Below are positions 17,281 to 25,095 of a DNA stretch of 64,000 nt, one piece after another. The translations under genes and the position numbers were made by a program. Below the pieces are notes generated by a model that was given only the letters and a program-made list of their open reading frames with translations, had not been told where the DNA came from and ran no database searches. The stretch is taken from positions 1 to 64,000 of the forward strand of contig CAJJAG010000007.1 in the NCBI GenBank assembly GCA_905182135.1. The letters are read 5' to 3'. The DNA comes from an uncultured Acidimicrobiaceae bacterium. Its GTDB lineage: Bacteria > Actinomycetota > Acidimicrobiia > Acidimicrobiales > UBA10347. The number at the start of each line of letters is the position of its first letter. Position 1 is the stretch's first letter.

Positions 17281-17548
17281 TAGCAGCCTCCAAGATCGAG
17301 AGACTCGACGGTACCCGTGCTGTAGTCCTACTCCGCCGGGGTGGTGGGCGAGGGCAAGGCGTAGTCGACCCCCGAGGGTGCCGCGGCCGAGGGACCGAAC
17401 GCCGCCAGTATGAGATCACTCGACCTGGATAACGAATCGATTTGCCTATTTACCTCAACAACGACTGTTACTGGCCGAAAGGATTACATATCGTAGATAG
17501 CGGTAGGTGTCACACTGATCGCTGGCGAAGCTTAGATTTGGAAGAGCC

Positions 17549-18295
17549 ATGCACAATCCGCATAATCATGAAGAAGACCTGCTTGAAACGAACGGTGAAG
17601 CCGGGGCTGCAGTTCTGATTGTCGACGACCAGTCGCTCCTGGTGGGCAGTTTGGCGATGGTGCTAGCCGCAGAAGGCTGCGCGGTGCGCACCTTGAAGGC
17701 CCCGACCGTGGACCAACTCAAGGCCGAGATCGGCGAGCGCGTCCCTGCCGTCTCACTGGTTCGTATCCAGCCTGGTCCGAGCCTCACTGGCGGCCTGGAA
17801 CTCGTAGAAACTGCGTCTAACGCTGGTGCAATCGTCGCTGTTCTATCGGATAGCACGCACGAGTTGCTGTTATGTGCGGCAGTCAACGCTGGAGCCAGCG
17901 GCCTGGTTGCGTCAAGTGACCGGTTGGTGGACACTGTCGATCAAATTTTGGCGATGGCGAAAGGCGAACGGCTGCTAAGCGAGTTTCGCCGGAGCGAGTT
18001 GTTGAATCTGTTCCACACGCATCGTGTCGATCGCGATAACCGCTTCCTGCCATTCGAATCGCTGTCACGGCGTGAAGGCGAAGTGCTGTGTTTACTTATG
18101 GAGGGCCACTCGGTTGGGAAGATTGCCGAGTCGTCGTTCGTCGCTGTTGGGACTGTTCGGACCCAGGTCAAGGCCATCTTGCGAAAGCTTGGCGTAAATA
18201 GTCAGGCAGCCGCTGTGGCGCTTGCTTACCGAGGCGGTTGGCCGGATGCCGATCCGGCACTTCTTGTCGACCTGCGCCTGCGCAGCTTGAACTAG
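17549..18295 (+). CDS. LuxR/NarL-type regulator with degenerate receiver
   Basis: A 248-aa response-regulator-like protein. The receiver has the acidic pair in VLIVDDQS (Asp26/27), but the phospho-acceptor position in AVSLVRIQPG is Arg72 instead of Asp, and the conserved Lys near the end is not present. The C-terminal NarL/FixJ HTH (SRREGEVLCLLMEGHSVGKIAE, recognition helix VGTVRTQVKAILRKLGV) is intact. It should bind DNA without classical phosphorylation. GGAAGAG precedes the ATG. No histidine kinase is adjacent. Confidence 0.85.
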   Translation: MHNPHNHEEDLLETNGEAGAAVLIVDDQSLLVGSLAMVLAAEGCAVRTLKAPTVDQLKAEIGERVPAVSLVRIQPGPSLTGGLELVETASNAGAIVAVLSDSTHELLLCAAVNAGASGLVASSDRLVDTVDQILAMAKGERLLSEFRRSELLNLFHTHRVDRDNRFLPFESLSRREGEVLCLLMEGHSVGKIAESSFVAVGTVRTQVKAILRKLGVNSQAAAVALAYRGGWPDADPALLVDLRLRSLN

Positions 18296-18375
18296 TTCCA
18301 AAACGTACGCGGTGCGGCGTGTATGCGTTGCGGGAGTGTTACATTCGTGCAGCTGCCTACGCTGCGAAACCCTTA

Positions 18376-19665
18376 ATGAAACAACTTCCTCGCATCCTCA
18401 TTGCTTGCGTCGCTCTCTGCCTTTTGGCGCAGCTTGTGCCGTCGGACGTATTGGCTCAGACTGATCAGATTGAAACGGTTCGTGCCGACCGAGATGCGGT
18501 TCGTGCCGATCGGGCGCGTGCGGCTCTGGACCTTGATCCGCTCTTCGCGGCGAACGAGGCGATCGAAGATGGACTGCGTGTCCTGAGCGAGGATCTAGTG
18601 ACTCGCCAGGCGGAGCTAGAAGCGACGCGCTCGCAGCTTGAGCGAGCGCGTATCGAAGTTGTGACTGCGCTTGATGAGGTCGTTCAAGAGCAACAAAACA
18701 TCGCCGACCTTCGTAAACAGCTTCAGCGGCAGGCCATTATGGCCTACATGCAGCCCCGCGGCGACAGCGGCGGCGACGTCCTCCGAGCCAGCGATCTGAA
18801 CGAAGTCGAACGGCGGCGGGCGCTTGTGTCTGCGGTGCAGACATCGCAGGCAGACATTCTTGACGGCTTGCGGGTCGCTGAAGCCGATTACGAACTTGCG
18901 GCTGCTCGGGCCAAGGCCGCCCAGAGCGAGATCGAAAACCGTGAAATTCAAGCGCAACAGCAGGTTGTTGAAGTCGATAAGGCTATCGAAAACCAACAGC
19001 GCCTCGAAGCAATGTTGTTGGAACGTATTGCCGAGTTTCAAGAAGAAGTCGATCTTCTTGCCGAAGACGAGGCTGCGCTGCAGGCCGAGATCGCCACGCT
19101 GATCGTCCAAGAAGAACAACGCCAAGCAGCGATACGCGAAGCCGCACGCATCCAAGCCGAGCGTGAACGAGTGGCCCGCGAAGAAGAAGAACGCCGCCTA
19201 GCTCGGGCGGCAGCTCTTGCTCGACGCGAGGTTCCTGTCGCAGAAGCGGCTGTTAGTCGAGCCAATGCTGCATTGGTCGGCGCTCCATCTGTGGGCGGGG
19301 GCAGTCTGATCTGGCCGGTGAACGGCAAGGTCACGTCGAACTTCGGTCCTCGTTGGGGACGCCAGCACAATGGCATAGACATTGCTGCTAACGCTGGAAC
19401 AACAGTGGCCTCGGCGGGTTCCGGCACGGTCATAGCGGCTGGTTTCAGTGGCGGGTTTGGTTACCGAGTGCTGGTTCAGCACAACGGTGGCCTCGTCACC
19501 CTCTACGCGCATATGAGTTCAATTAACGTTTCCACTGGGCAGACGGTCTCGGCGGGAAGCCCGCTTGGGGCGGTAGGTTGCAGCGGTAGTTGTACCGGGC
19601 CTCACCTGCACTTCGAAACGCGGGTCGGCGGTACCGCCTATGATCCGCGTAGCTATCTAGGCTGA
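18376..19665 (+). CDS. M23 metallopeptidase with coiled coil (EnvC-like)
   Basis: A 429-aa exported protein. A signal peptide (1-27, cleavage near VLAQ) precedes a long charged coiled coil (about 30-295, rich in Glu/Arg/Gln) and a C-terminal LytM domain. Zinc ligands and catalytic residues are all present: His331 and Asp335 (HNGID), His379 (YAHM) and His410/His412 (GPHLHFE). It could therefore be an active endopeptidase or an EnvC-type amidase activator acting on peptidoglycan, perhaps at division. A longer upstream frame exists, but ATG 18376 begins the signal peptide. Confidence 0.9.
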   Translation: MKQLPRILIACVALCLLAQLVPSDVLAQTDQIETVRADRDAVRADRARAALDLDPLFAANEAIEDGLRVLSEDLVTRQAELEATRSQLERARIEVVTALDEVVQEQQNIADLRKQLQRQAIMAYMQPRGDSGGDVLRASDLNEVERRRALVSAVQTSQADILDGLRVAEADYELAAARAKAAQSEIENREIQAQQQVVEVDKAIENQQRLEAMLLERIAEFQEEVDLLAEDEAALQAEIATLIVQEEQRQAAIREAARIQAERERVAREEEERRLARAAALARREVPVAEAAVSRANAALVGAPSVGGGSLIWPVNGKVTSNFGPRWGRQHNGIDIAANAGTTVASAGSGTVIAAGFSGGFGYRVLVQHNGGLVTLYAHMSSINVSTGQTVSAGSPLGAVGCSGSCTGPHLHFETRVGGTAYDPRSYLG

Positions 19666-19683
19666 CCGTCTAACCTCAGTTTC

Positions 19684-19707
19684 ATGACAAGCTCCATGAA
19701 ACCATGA
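19684..19707 (+). other. seven-codon upstream ORF of proC
   Basis: The first repeat copy encodes MTSSMKP followed by TGA. This stop overlaps the proC ATG at 19704 (ATGA), a geometry that allows termination-reinitiation. No Shine-Dalgarno is obvious ahead of it, so translation is uncertain. Confidence 0.3.
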
Positions 19708-19723
19708 CAAGCTCCATGAAACT
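19684..19723 (+). repeat. 20-bp tandem duplication covering the proC start
   Basis: ATGACAAGCTCCATGAAACC occurs twice head to tail (19684-19703 and 19704-19723), the second copy differing only in its last base. It duplicates the translation-initiation region of proC. As the unit is not a multiple of three, the first ATG is out of frame with proC. Confidence 0.9.
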
Positions 19724-20525
19724 TTGTGTTGCTGGCGGCGGCAAAATGGCTGAGGCGCTCGTCGGGGGTTTACTGGCGACCGGTTGGGCACAGGCCGACG
19801 AGATCGGCATTATCGAGGTGGTTGCCGAGCGGCGGTCGTATTTGGCCGAGACGTTCCCTGGCGTTGCTCTGGCCGAGAGTTGCCAGGTCGCATGTGCGAG
19901 CACGGTATTTGATGTGAGTGACGTGCTGGTCGCTGTCAAGCCACAACACGTGGCCCAAGTAGCGAGCGAGCTTGGTGCAGGTGGCGCTAACAGGGCGCTC
20001 AGCATTGCAGCGGGTGTTCGCATTGAGGCGCTTCTCGATGGCTTCGGTAGGGATGCCCGAGTTATCCGCGCCATGCCGAACACGCCTGCCCTCGTTGGTC
20101 AGGGCGCGGCTGCAATTGCCGGGTCAGCTACCGCCGAAAAAGCGGACCTCGGGTGGGCGACCGAGATTCTGTCTGCCGTTGGCATGGTCACCGTGGTTGA
20201 CGAAGGTGAACTAGATGCAGTTACTGGGCTGTCTGGCTCAGGCCCCGCGTACGTATTCTTGCTTGCCGAAGCGATGATCGCTGCCGGTGTCGAGCAGGGG
20301 TTGAGTGCCCAGGTTGCCGACGCACTGGGCCGACAGACCGTGCTCGGGGCGGCGATGCTTCTGGCCGGATCCAGTGATTCCCCTGCCCAACTTCGGTCCA
20401 ATGTCACCAGTCCTGGCGGCACGACGGCGGCAGCGATAGCTGCCATGCAGGCCCTCAAATTCGAAGAAATTGTGGCGGAAGGGATTGCAGCTGCGGTGGC
20501 TCGCAGCATGGAACTCGGCGGCTGA
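19704..20525 (+). CDS. proC: pyrroline-5-carboxylate reductase
   Basis: A 273-aa NAD(P)H-dependent reductase for the last step of proline synthesis. The Rossmann motif AGGGKMAEALVGGLL is at the N-terminus, VKPQ lies near 78, IRAMPNTPALVGQG near 112 and the P5CR signature ITGLSGSGPAYVF-like segment (VTGLSGSGPAYVF) near 172, followed by VTSPGGTT. Start may be ATG 19704 or ATG 19716 in the same frame; MKLCVAGGG at 19716 is closest to homologues. It is followed by a BldC-like gene, the same order as in mycobacteria. Confidence 0.95.
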   Translation: MTSSMKLCVAGGGKMAEALVGGLLATGWAQADEIGIIEVVAERRSYLAETFPGVALAESCQVACASTVFDVSDVLVAVKPQHVAQVASELGAGGANRALSIAAGVRIEALLDGFGRDARVIRAMPNTPALVGQGAAAIAGSATAEKADLGWATEILSAVGMVTVVDEGELDAVTGLSGSGPAYVFLLAEAMIAAGVEQGLSAQVADALGRQTVLGAAMLLAGSSDSPAQLRSNVTSPGGTTAAAIAAMQALKFEEIVAEGIAAAVARSMELGG

Positions 20526-20581
20526 CGGGCTGCTAGAGCCACACGAGGCTCATGTTTCTTGCGTTGACTATGTGGTCCAAA

Positions 20582-20611
20582 GTGACAGTCGCGCCACAAT
20601 GGCCCTAGAAT
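20582..20611 (+). promoter_or_regulatory. sigma70-type promoter, BldC-like gene
   Basis: GTGACA (20582-20587), an 18-bp spacer and TAGAAT (20606-20611) each match the consensus at five of six positions. They are placed 68 nt before the GTG start. Confidence 0.55.
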
Positions 20612-20678
20612 GACTATTAATGCAGATGGCTCGTTTGCGAATCATCTGATGTTGTAGGACAAGCAAGGACCCGCAAGC

Positions 20679-20879
20679 GTGAACGAAGGCCAACGCCCCC
20701 GCTATTTGACCGTCGCCGAAGTGGCCCAAGATATGCGGGTTTCAACGATGACGGTTTACCGACTGATCAAGTCAGGTGAACTTGGCGCTGTCCGTGTGGG
20801 CAAGTCATACCGCATCCGGGTAGCAGATCTGGATAAGTTCCTCGACAGCCGCTACGTCGAGTCCGAAACCGGCTCCTAG
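20679..20879 (+). CDS. excisionase/BldC-type HTH DNA-binding protein
   Basis: A 66-aa protein made almost wholly of a MerR-like winged helix (YLTVAEVAQDMRVSTMTVYRLIKSGEL, then AVRVGKSYRIRVADLDKFL). The excisionase-type HTH is typical of actinobacterial BldC and of the small gene after proC in mycobacteria. BldC controls developmental gene sets in Streptomyces, and the role here is unknown. The GTG start is preceded by AAGGA. It is not a phage excisionase: no integrase or attachment site is near. Confidence 0.85.
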   Translation: MNEGQRPRYLTVAEVAQDMRVSTMTVYRLIKSGELGAVRVGKSYRIRVADLDKFLDSRYVESETGS

Positions 20880-20901
20880 CGTTCATCGCCTGTGCCACAC
20901 A

Positions 20902-21744
20902 GTGCAGTACAACACAGTTAACTTTCTGAGCGACTACGGCTTGGCCGATGAATTCGTCGGTGTAGTCAAATCGGTCATCCATTCGATAGCGCCCGACGTT
21001 CGCATCGCCGATGTCACGCACAATATTGCGCCTCACGACATTCGTGGTGGCGGCCTAGCGCTGGCGCGGTCTGCTGCGTATTTAAACCCAGGCGTTGTTC
21101 TGGCCGTGGTGGATCCTGGTGTCGGAAGTTCCCGCAAAGCTGTAGCCGTCGAAGTCGGCGGTGGATCTACCATTCTTGTTGGGCCCGATAACGGACTTCT
21201 TGCGCCAACAGTGGCGCTGGTAGGTGGCGCTACCGCCGCCGCCAACATCACAAACTCGCCATTTCGGATAGACGCCCCCGGTCTTACGTTCGAGGGCCGC
21301 GATCTCTTTGGGCCCGTTGCTGCACAGCTATGTGCTGGCGCCACGCTCGATGACGTTGGCATCCCGATCGACCCGGCGCTGCTTATGCCAGCGGTCATGC
21401 CAGTCAGCGCTCGCGAAGGCGACACCATCGTGGCCGAGGTCCTGTGGATCGACCGGTTTGGGAATTGTCAACTCAACGTTGACCCTGATGAACTCGAATT
21501 GGCGGCGTATTCGCTGCAAGTTGCCGAACAACGACGTCCAGTTCGGCGTGTCTCACACTTCGATGCGCTGGGCTCGGGCGAGGTCGGTTTGATGGTGGAT
21601 AGCAGCGGTATGGTTTCCATCGTGTTGAACCGCACGTCTGCGGCGGTTGAATTGCGCCTCGGTACTGGTATCGAAATCCGGTTACATGGTGGCGATGAAC
21701 CGACTGGTATCACTACGCCAGTCACCATTGGGAAGCTTTCGTAA
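20902..21744 (+). CDS. SAM hydroxide adenosyltransferase (DUF62)
   Basis: A 280-aa protein of the fluorinase/chlorinase superfamily. Family marks in order are FLSDYGLADEFVGVVK (8-23), DVTHNIAPHDIRGG, VVDPGVGSSRK (about 69-79), VGPDNGLLAP, FEGRDLFGP and WIDRFGNCQLN. Most bacterial members hydrolyse S-adenosylmethionine to adenosine and methionine. The halogenase-specific insertion is not apparent, so hydrolysis is the likely activity. Its TAA overlaps the ATG of the small membrane ORF. Confidence 0.88.
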   Translation: MQYNTVNFLSDYGLADEFVGVVKSVIHSIAPDVRIADVTHNIAPHDIRGGGLALARSAAYLNPGVVLAVVDPGVGSSRKAVAVEVGGGSTILVGPDNGLLAPTVALVGGATAAANITNSPFRIDAPGLTFEGRDLFGPVAAQLCAGATLDDVGIPIDPALLMPAVMPVSAREGDTIVAEVLWIDRFGNCQLNVDPDELELAAYSLQVAEQRRPVRRVSHFDALGSGEVGLMVDSSGMVSIVLNRTSAAVELRLGTGIEIRLHGGDEPTGITTPVTIGKLS

Positions 21745-21833
21745 TGCGACCAGCAACTGTCTTGGTGGTCGCATTGCTGATGCTGCTTATTGTGGCTGCG
21801 ACCTTCTACCAAATCGTTATCCAAGGCGCCTGA
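21744..21833 (+). CDS. 29-aa single-pass membrane peptide
   Basis: The ATG overlaps the preceding TAA (TAATG), and the frame encodes MRPATVLVV followed by a Leu/Val/Ile/Ala helix and a short QIVIQGA tail. This is one membrane span with N-in topology by the positive-inside rule. Its last codons lie in a 24-bp direct repeat. At the second repeat copy (22717) the same frame runs without a stop into the adenylate-forming ligase gene, so this may be a truncated N-terminal part of a longer protein. It is coupled to the SAM hydrolase gene. Confidence 0.5.
   Translation: MRPATVLVVALLMLLIVAATFYQIVIQGA
21806..21829 (+). repeat. 24-bp direct repeat, left copy
   Basis: The repeat begins CTACCAAATCG and ends CCAAGGCGC. 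It is identical to 22717-22740, and the pair brackets the CAP-domain gene. Confidence 0.95.
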
Positions 21834-21861
21834 TTGGCTGCTTGGGCTTGTAGGCAACTGA

Positions 21862-22584
21862 CTAGCTGTTGAATTTGGCTGTTTTGGAAGCCAGTTTTGC
21901 TTGGGTCTCATCTTGGATTGAGTCGGTGTCGACGAAGGCCAGTTGCTCTGGCGCTGGGCCGAAACCAGTGTTGGTTGCGTCAGCGGAGTCTGAGATTACT
22001 GAAGTGGTTGTTGGCTGTGGCGCTGGTGTCGGCTGTGGCGCTGGTGTCGGCGCTGGTGTCGGCGCTGGTGTTGGCTGTGGGGCTGGTGCTGCGGGGGCTG
22101 GTGCTGCGGGGGCTGAAAGGGCAGCGAAGCGATGTGTGGTGTAGATGCGGCCGTCGGTTGGGTGGATGTAGACCGCAATGCCGATGTGGGTGTAGGACCC
22201 GTCCATGATGTTTGCCCGGTGACTAGGGCTTGTCATGAATGCGCTGGTTAACGAGTTGACGCTTTGGCCGCGTCCGACGTTCTCGCCGACTTTGATCCAG
22301 TTGGATGGTGTGCCGGTTAGGAAGTCGTCGGCATGGGCTAGGAAGCTGCCGTTGACCATTGAGAGTGCCCAACCGTCAGCGGCTGCGGTCATTGACCCTT
22401 GGAGTGCGAGGGGTGCGAGGCCGCCGGCGACACGCTGGCTATTCAGCGATGTCAGGAAGTCGGATTCGGCGTTGAAGTCGCGGGTGGGTCCTTGTGCTGA
22501 AGCGACGGGAACGGCAAGCAGCGTGGTGGCGACCAGGAGGAGGGTGACCGTGATGGTGAGCTTGCGAAGCAGGTTTGAGCACAT
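21862..22584 (-). CDS. secreted CAP/SCP-domain protein
   Basis: A 240-aa exported protein. A signal peptide (about 1-30, ending VASAQG) is followed by a CAP domain (about 38-155) with LNSQRVAGGLAPL, GENVGRG and SPSHRANIMDGSYTHIGIAVY. A Pro/Ala/Thr-rich low-complexity tract (about 158-195) and a polar tail follow. Bacterial CAP proteins are extracellular with poorly known roles. It is on the opposite strand from its neighbours and is flanked by a 24-bp direct repeat, suggesting insertion into a pre-existing operon. No Shine-Dalgarno precedes its ATG. Confidence 0.88.
   Translation of the reverse strand: MCSNLLRKLTITVTLLLVATTLLAVPVASAQGPTRDFNAESDFLTSLNSQRVAGGLAPLALQGSMTAAADGWALSMVNGSFLAHADDFLTGTPSNWIKVGENVGRGQSVNSLTSAFMTSPSHRANIMDGSYTHIGIAVYIHPTDGRIYTTHRFAALSAPAAPAPAAPAPQPTPAPTPAPTPAPQPTPAPQPTTTSVISDSADATNTGFGPAPEQLAFVDTDSIQDETQAKLASKTAKFNS
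22013..22115 (-). repeat. coding low-complexity repeat (PAP/TPAP units)
   Basis: Imperfect 12-18 bp units built on GGCGCTGGTGTC and GGCTGTGGCGCTGG encode the Pro/Ala/Thr/Gln tract of the CAP protein. They are coding repeats and probably vary in copy number between strains. Confidence 0.8.
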
Positions 22585-22592
22585 GAGGGAGG

Positions 22593-22639
22593 GCCATTCG
22601 GGGTGGGTACTTGCACTACGTAGTTCGGCTCCGAATGGC
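22593..22639 (-). promoter_or_regulatory. leader stem-loop before the CAP gene
   Basis: GCCATTCGG (22593-22601) and CCGAATGGC (22631-22639) form a perfect 9-bp stem. The loop contains the 10-bp palindrome ACTACGTAGT. The stem ends only 8 nt before the start codon, so in RNA it would crowd the initiation site. Confidence 0.4.
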
Positions 22640-22716
22640 GTCGCATTAGCTAAACATCTCGATTAGGCCCAGAAACCTAGGCAAATGCCCTCTATGGGGT
22701 ACGAGTAAAGTCCCGG

Positions 22717-22740
22717 CTACCAAATCGTTATCCAAGGCGC
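22717..22740 (+). repeat. 24-bp direct repeat, right copy
   Basis: Identical to 21806-21829. From here the frame of the small membrane ORF continues for 26 codons without a stop to the GTG at 22796 and on into the ligase gene. Confidence 0.95.
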
Positions 22741-22828
22741 TCAGCGAATTGAGTCTTTCGCTGGGAATGGTTTAGAAGCGTTTGTCGACGAACATGTGAC
22801 GCCACGGGCACTGCTCTACGCTGCGCAG

Positions 22829-24277
22829 GTGAACGTTGTTGAGTTGTTCTCTCACCATGATCCAGACAGTGTCGCGTTCGTCTGCGAAGACGAATCGCAG
22901 ACGTACGGTCAGCTCACGTCGCGCGTCGCCACGGCGCGCACCGAGTTGGCCACGCTGGCAAAGGTGGGTTCGAATATCATCGTGATGGGCGAGAGTTCTC
23001 TGCTGTTTATCGAGACGCTCTTTGCAGCGTTAAGTGCTGGGCTTCCGGTCGTGCCGCTACATCCTCGCTATCCCAAGGGTGAGGTCGAACGAGCAGTGCA
23101 ACTAACGCGCCCGGTGTTGATCATCAGTACCGATGACGCATCTCAGAACCTCGTCCAGGGGCTTGGTGTCGATCACCTGGCTGCCAGCGCCCTGTTCAGG
23201 AACGCGTCGCGTACCCCAATAGAGCCACTCGAAGTGGCGCCCGACCATCCAGCGCTGCTCATGTTCACTAGCGGCACGGCTGGCAGCCCGCGTATCGCTG
23301 TGCTCAGTCATGGGAACGTTGCTGCAAGTATTGAACAGTCACGAAGTAGCGCTCCAGGTCTCGCCGACAAAAACCATGTGATCTTGGGCGTCATGCCGCT
23401 GACTCATGTGCTCGGCATCGTTAGCGTGGTTGCTGTCGCTATCTCGGTGGGCGCCACGGTTGTGCTCGCTACCAAGCCCGATGTCGACTCAATCGTCGAT
23501 GCTGTCATGCAGAACCAGGTCACATTTCTGGTTGCGCCGCCTGTCTTCTGGTTTCGGCTGGCCAACAGCGAGGTCGAGCCCGCCATGTTGGCGTCGGTGA
23601 CCATGACGCTCAGTGGGGCTGCACCGCTCAGCGGCGCTGTCGCCGACACGGTAGCCGAACGTTTCGGGCTGAAACTGTGCCAGGGTTATGGCCTGACCGA
23701 AGCATCGCCGGGTCTTACTTCCGCGGTTGGCACCGAGGCGCCAACAACGTCGGTTGGTCGACCTATGCCCGGGGTCAAGCTGCGGTTGGTTGACGAGCAG
23801 GGTGACGATGTACCCGTTGGAGATGTGGGGGAACTCTGGGCTCAGGGCGCGAATGTTTTTACTGGCTACTTGGGCGACCCGGAAGCAACAGCGGCGGTAA
23901 TCGACGAAGACGGGTGGCTGCACACCGGCGACTTGGCTGTTGTCGACGAGAACGGATTCTTTTACATCGTCGGGCGGAACAAGGATCAAATCGTGGTCTC
24001 TGGCTTCAACGTGTATCCCGGCGAAGTCGAGGACCGATTGATGGAACACCACAGCGTCGAAGCGGCTGCGGTTGTCGGTAATCCCGACCCCGAGTACGGC
24101 GAACTCGTCGTTGCCTACATCGTTGCCGCTCGCGGTATGGAGGCTGACCCCGACGTGCTCGAAGCTCATTGTCGAACCCGATTGGCTGGTTATAAGGTTC
24201 CCTCACGCTTCGAGATCGTCAACGACTTGCCGCGAGGCGCGACCGGTAAGTTGCGCCGACACGTGCTGCGGAAGTGA
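22829..24277 (+). CDS. class I adenylate-forming enzyme (acyl-CoA ligase)
   Basis: A 482-aa ANL-superfamily ligase. Motifs in order are FTSGTAGSPRIAVLSHGN (P-loop), LCQGYGLTEASPG (A5), HTGDLAVVDENGFFYIVGR (A7-A8) and the catalytic lysine region PRGATGKLRR near the C-terminus. It activates an organic or fatty acid as acyl-AMP, then most likely forms the CoA ester. A GTG at 22796 in frame would add 11 residues; GTG 22829 (MNVVELF) fits family N-termini. Neither has a good ribosome-binding site, possibly because the CAP insertion removed the original start. Confidence 0.85.
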   Translation: MNVVELFSHHDPDSVAFVCEDESQTYGQLTSRVATARTELATLAKVGSNIIVMGESSLLFIETLFAALSAGLPVVPLHPRYPKGEVERAVQLTRPVLIISTDDASQNLVQGLGVDHLAASALFRNASRTPIEPLEVAPDHPALLMFTSGTAGSPRIAVLSHGNVAASIEQSRSSAPGLADKNHVILGVMPLTHVLGIVSVVAVAISVGATVVLATKPDVDSIVDAVMQNQVTFLVAPPVFWFRLANSEVEPAMLASVTMTLSGAAPLSGAVADTVAERFGLKLCQGYGLTEASPGLTSAVGTEAPTTSVGRPMPGVKLRLVDEQGDDVPVGDVGELWAQGANVFTGYLGDPEATAAVIDEDGWLHTGDLAVVDENGFFYIVGRNKDQIVVSGFNVYPGEVEDRLMEHHSVEAAAVVGNPDPEYGELVVAYIVAARGMEADPDVLEAHCRTRLAGYKVPSRFEIVNDLPRGATGKLRRHVLRK

Positions 24278-24350
24278 ACCGGTGACGGTACACAACTCGT
24301 GCCTCCGGCCAAACCTTGTGAACACTGGCGCTAGGTTCTAGTCTGAAACC

Positions 24351-25019
24351 GTGTCAGAGGACGGGTTGCAGGTTCCCGCCGCGTCGGTAGCGCGGCTGCC
24401 GCTGTATTTGCGTTGCTTAGAGGAACTGTCCGCGGATGGGGTTTCCACCGTGTCGTCGTCGCGACTGGCCGAACTCGCTGGCGTGAATGCTGCCAAACTG
24501 CGAAAGGATCTCTCACATCTTGGCAGTTATGGCACCCGTGGCGTCGGCTACGAAGTGCCCAACTTGATGCACCAGATCCAGCGCGAACTGGGTCTCGATG
24601 AACAATCGCCTGTCATAGTCGTGGGCCTAGGCAACCTGGGTCAAGCGCTGGCTAAACATGGTGGTTTCGGTGACCGAGGTTTCCCCATCGTTGCGCTTTT
24701 CGATGTGCAACCCGACATTGTGGGCATCACCGTCGGCGACATGGTTGTGGCCCATTTCGATGACCTCGAAGCCGTCGTCGCCGAGCACAGCGCTCGTACT
24801 GCAATGATTGCGACGCCAGCCGAGGCAGCGCAGCAAGTGACCAACGATGTGATCGCGGCTGGCATTACGTCGGTGCTTAACTTTGCACCAACAGTCGTGC
24901 AGGTCGGAGACGGAGTAGCCCTTCGACAGGTCGATCTTGCGCTCGAACTCCAGATCTTGAGCTATTACCAACCACGTTCCGATTCTGAACGTGACACAAA
25001 ACTCAGGCTGTCGGTGTGA
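24351..25019 (+). CDS. rex: redox-sensing transcriptional repressor Rex
   Basis: A 222-aa Rex. The N-terminal winged helix is LAGVNAAKLRKDLSHLGSYGTRGVGYEV, and the Rossmann domain carries VVGLGNLGQAL (91-100), followed by a C-terminal swapped helix. Rex binds DNA when NAD+ is high and lets go when NADH rises. It heads a cluster with hemA-hemC-hemD as in Streptomyces. TTGTGAAC at 24316-24323 is a Rex half-site, without a clear partner. The start is the GTG at 24351. A full operator is present at 36751, 12 kb downstream. Confidence 0.95.
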   Translation: MSEDGLQVPAASVARLPLYLRCLEELSADGVSTVSSSRLAELAGVNAAKLRKDLSHLGSYGTRGVGYEVPNLMHQIQRELGLDEQSPVIVVGLGNLGQALAKHGGFGDRGFPIVALFDVQPDIVGITVGDMVVAHFDDLEAVVAEHSARTAMIATPAEAAQQVTNDVIAAGITSVLNFAPTVVQVGDGVALRQVDLALELQILSYYQPRSDSERDTKLRLSV

Positions 25020-25095
25020 GTTTTCGGACCAAAAGGGTTCACAATAGAGCCTGTCCAATTGGGCAGCCCAGCCACCCCACTATCGAAACCCCCTC

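Noticed and set aside
20679-20879. Prophage excisionase
   Set aside because: The HTH is excisionase-like, but the position after proC and lack of integrase or att sites match the chromosomal BldC-type gene.
22013-22115. Short repeat array or CRISPR-like element
   Set aside because: The units are coding repeats for a Pro/Ala/Thr tract in the CAP protein, of uneven length and without spacers.
22585-22716. Cyclic-di-AMP (ydaO) riboswitch ahead of the CAP gene
   Set aside because: A stem-loop exists but the conserved ydaO sequence blocks are not seen.
24316-24323. Full Rex operator upstream of rex
   Set aside because: TTGTGAAC is a half-site; the matching TCACAA is absent at the right spacing. 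I mention it only within the rex entry.
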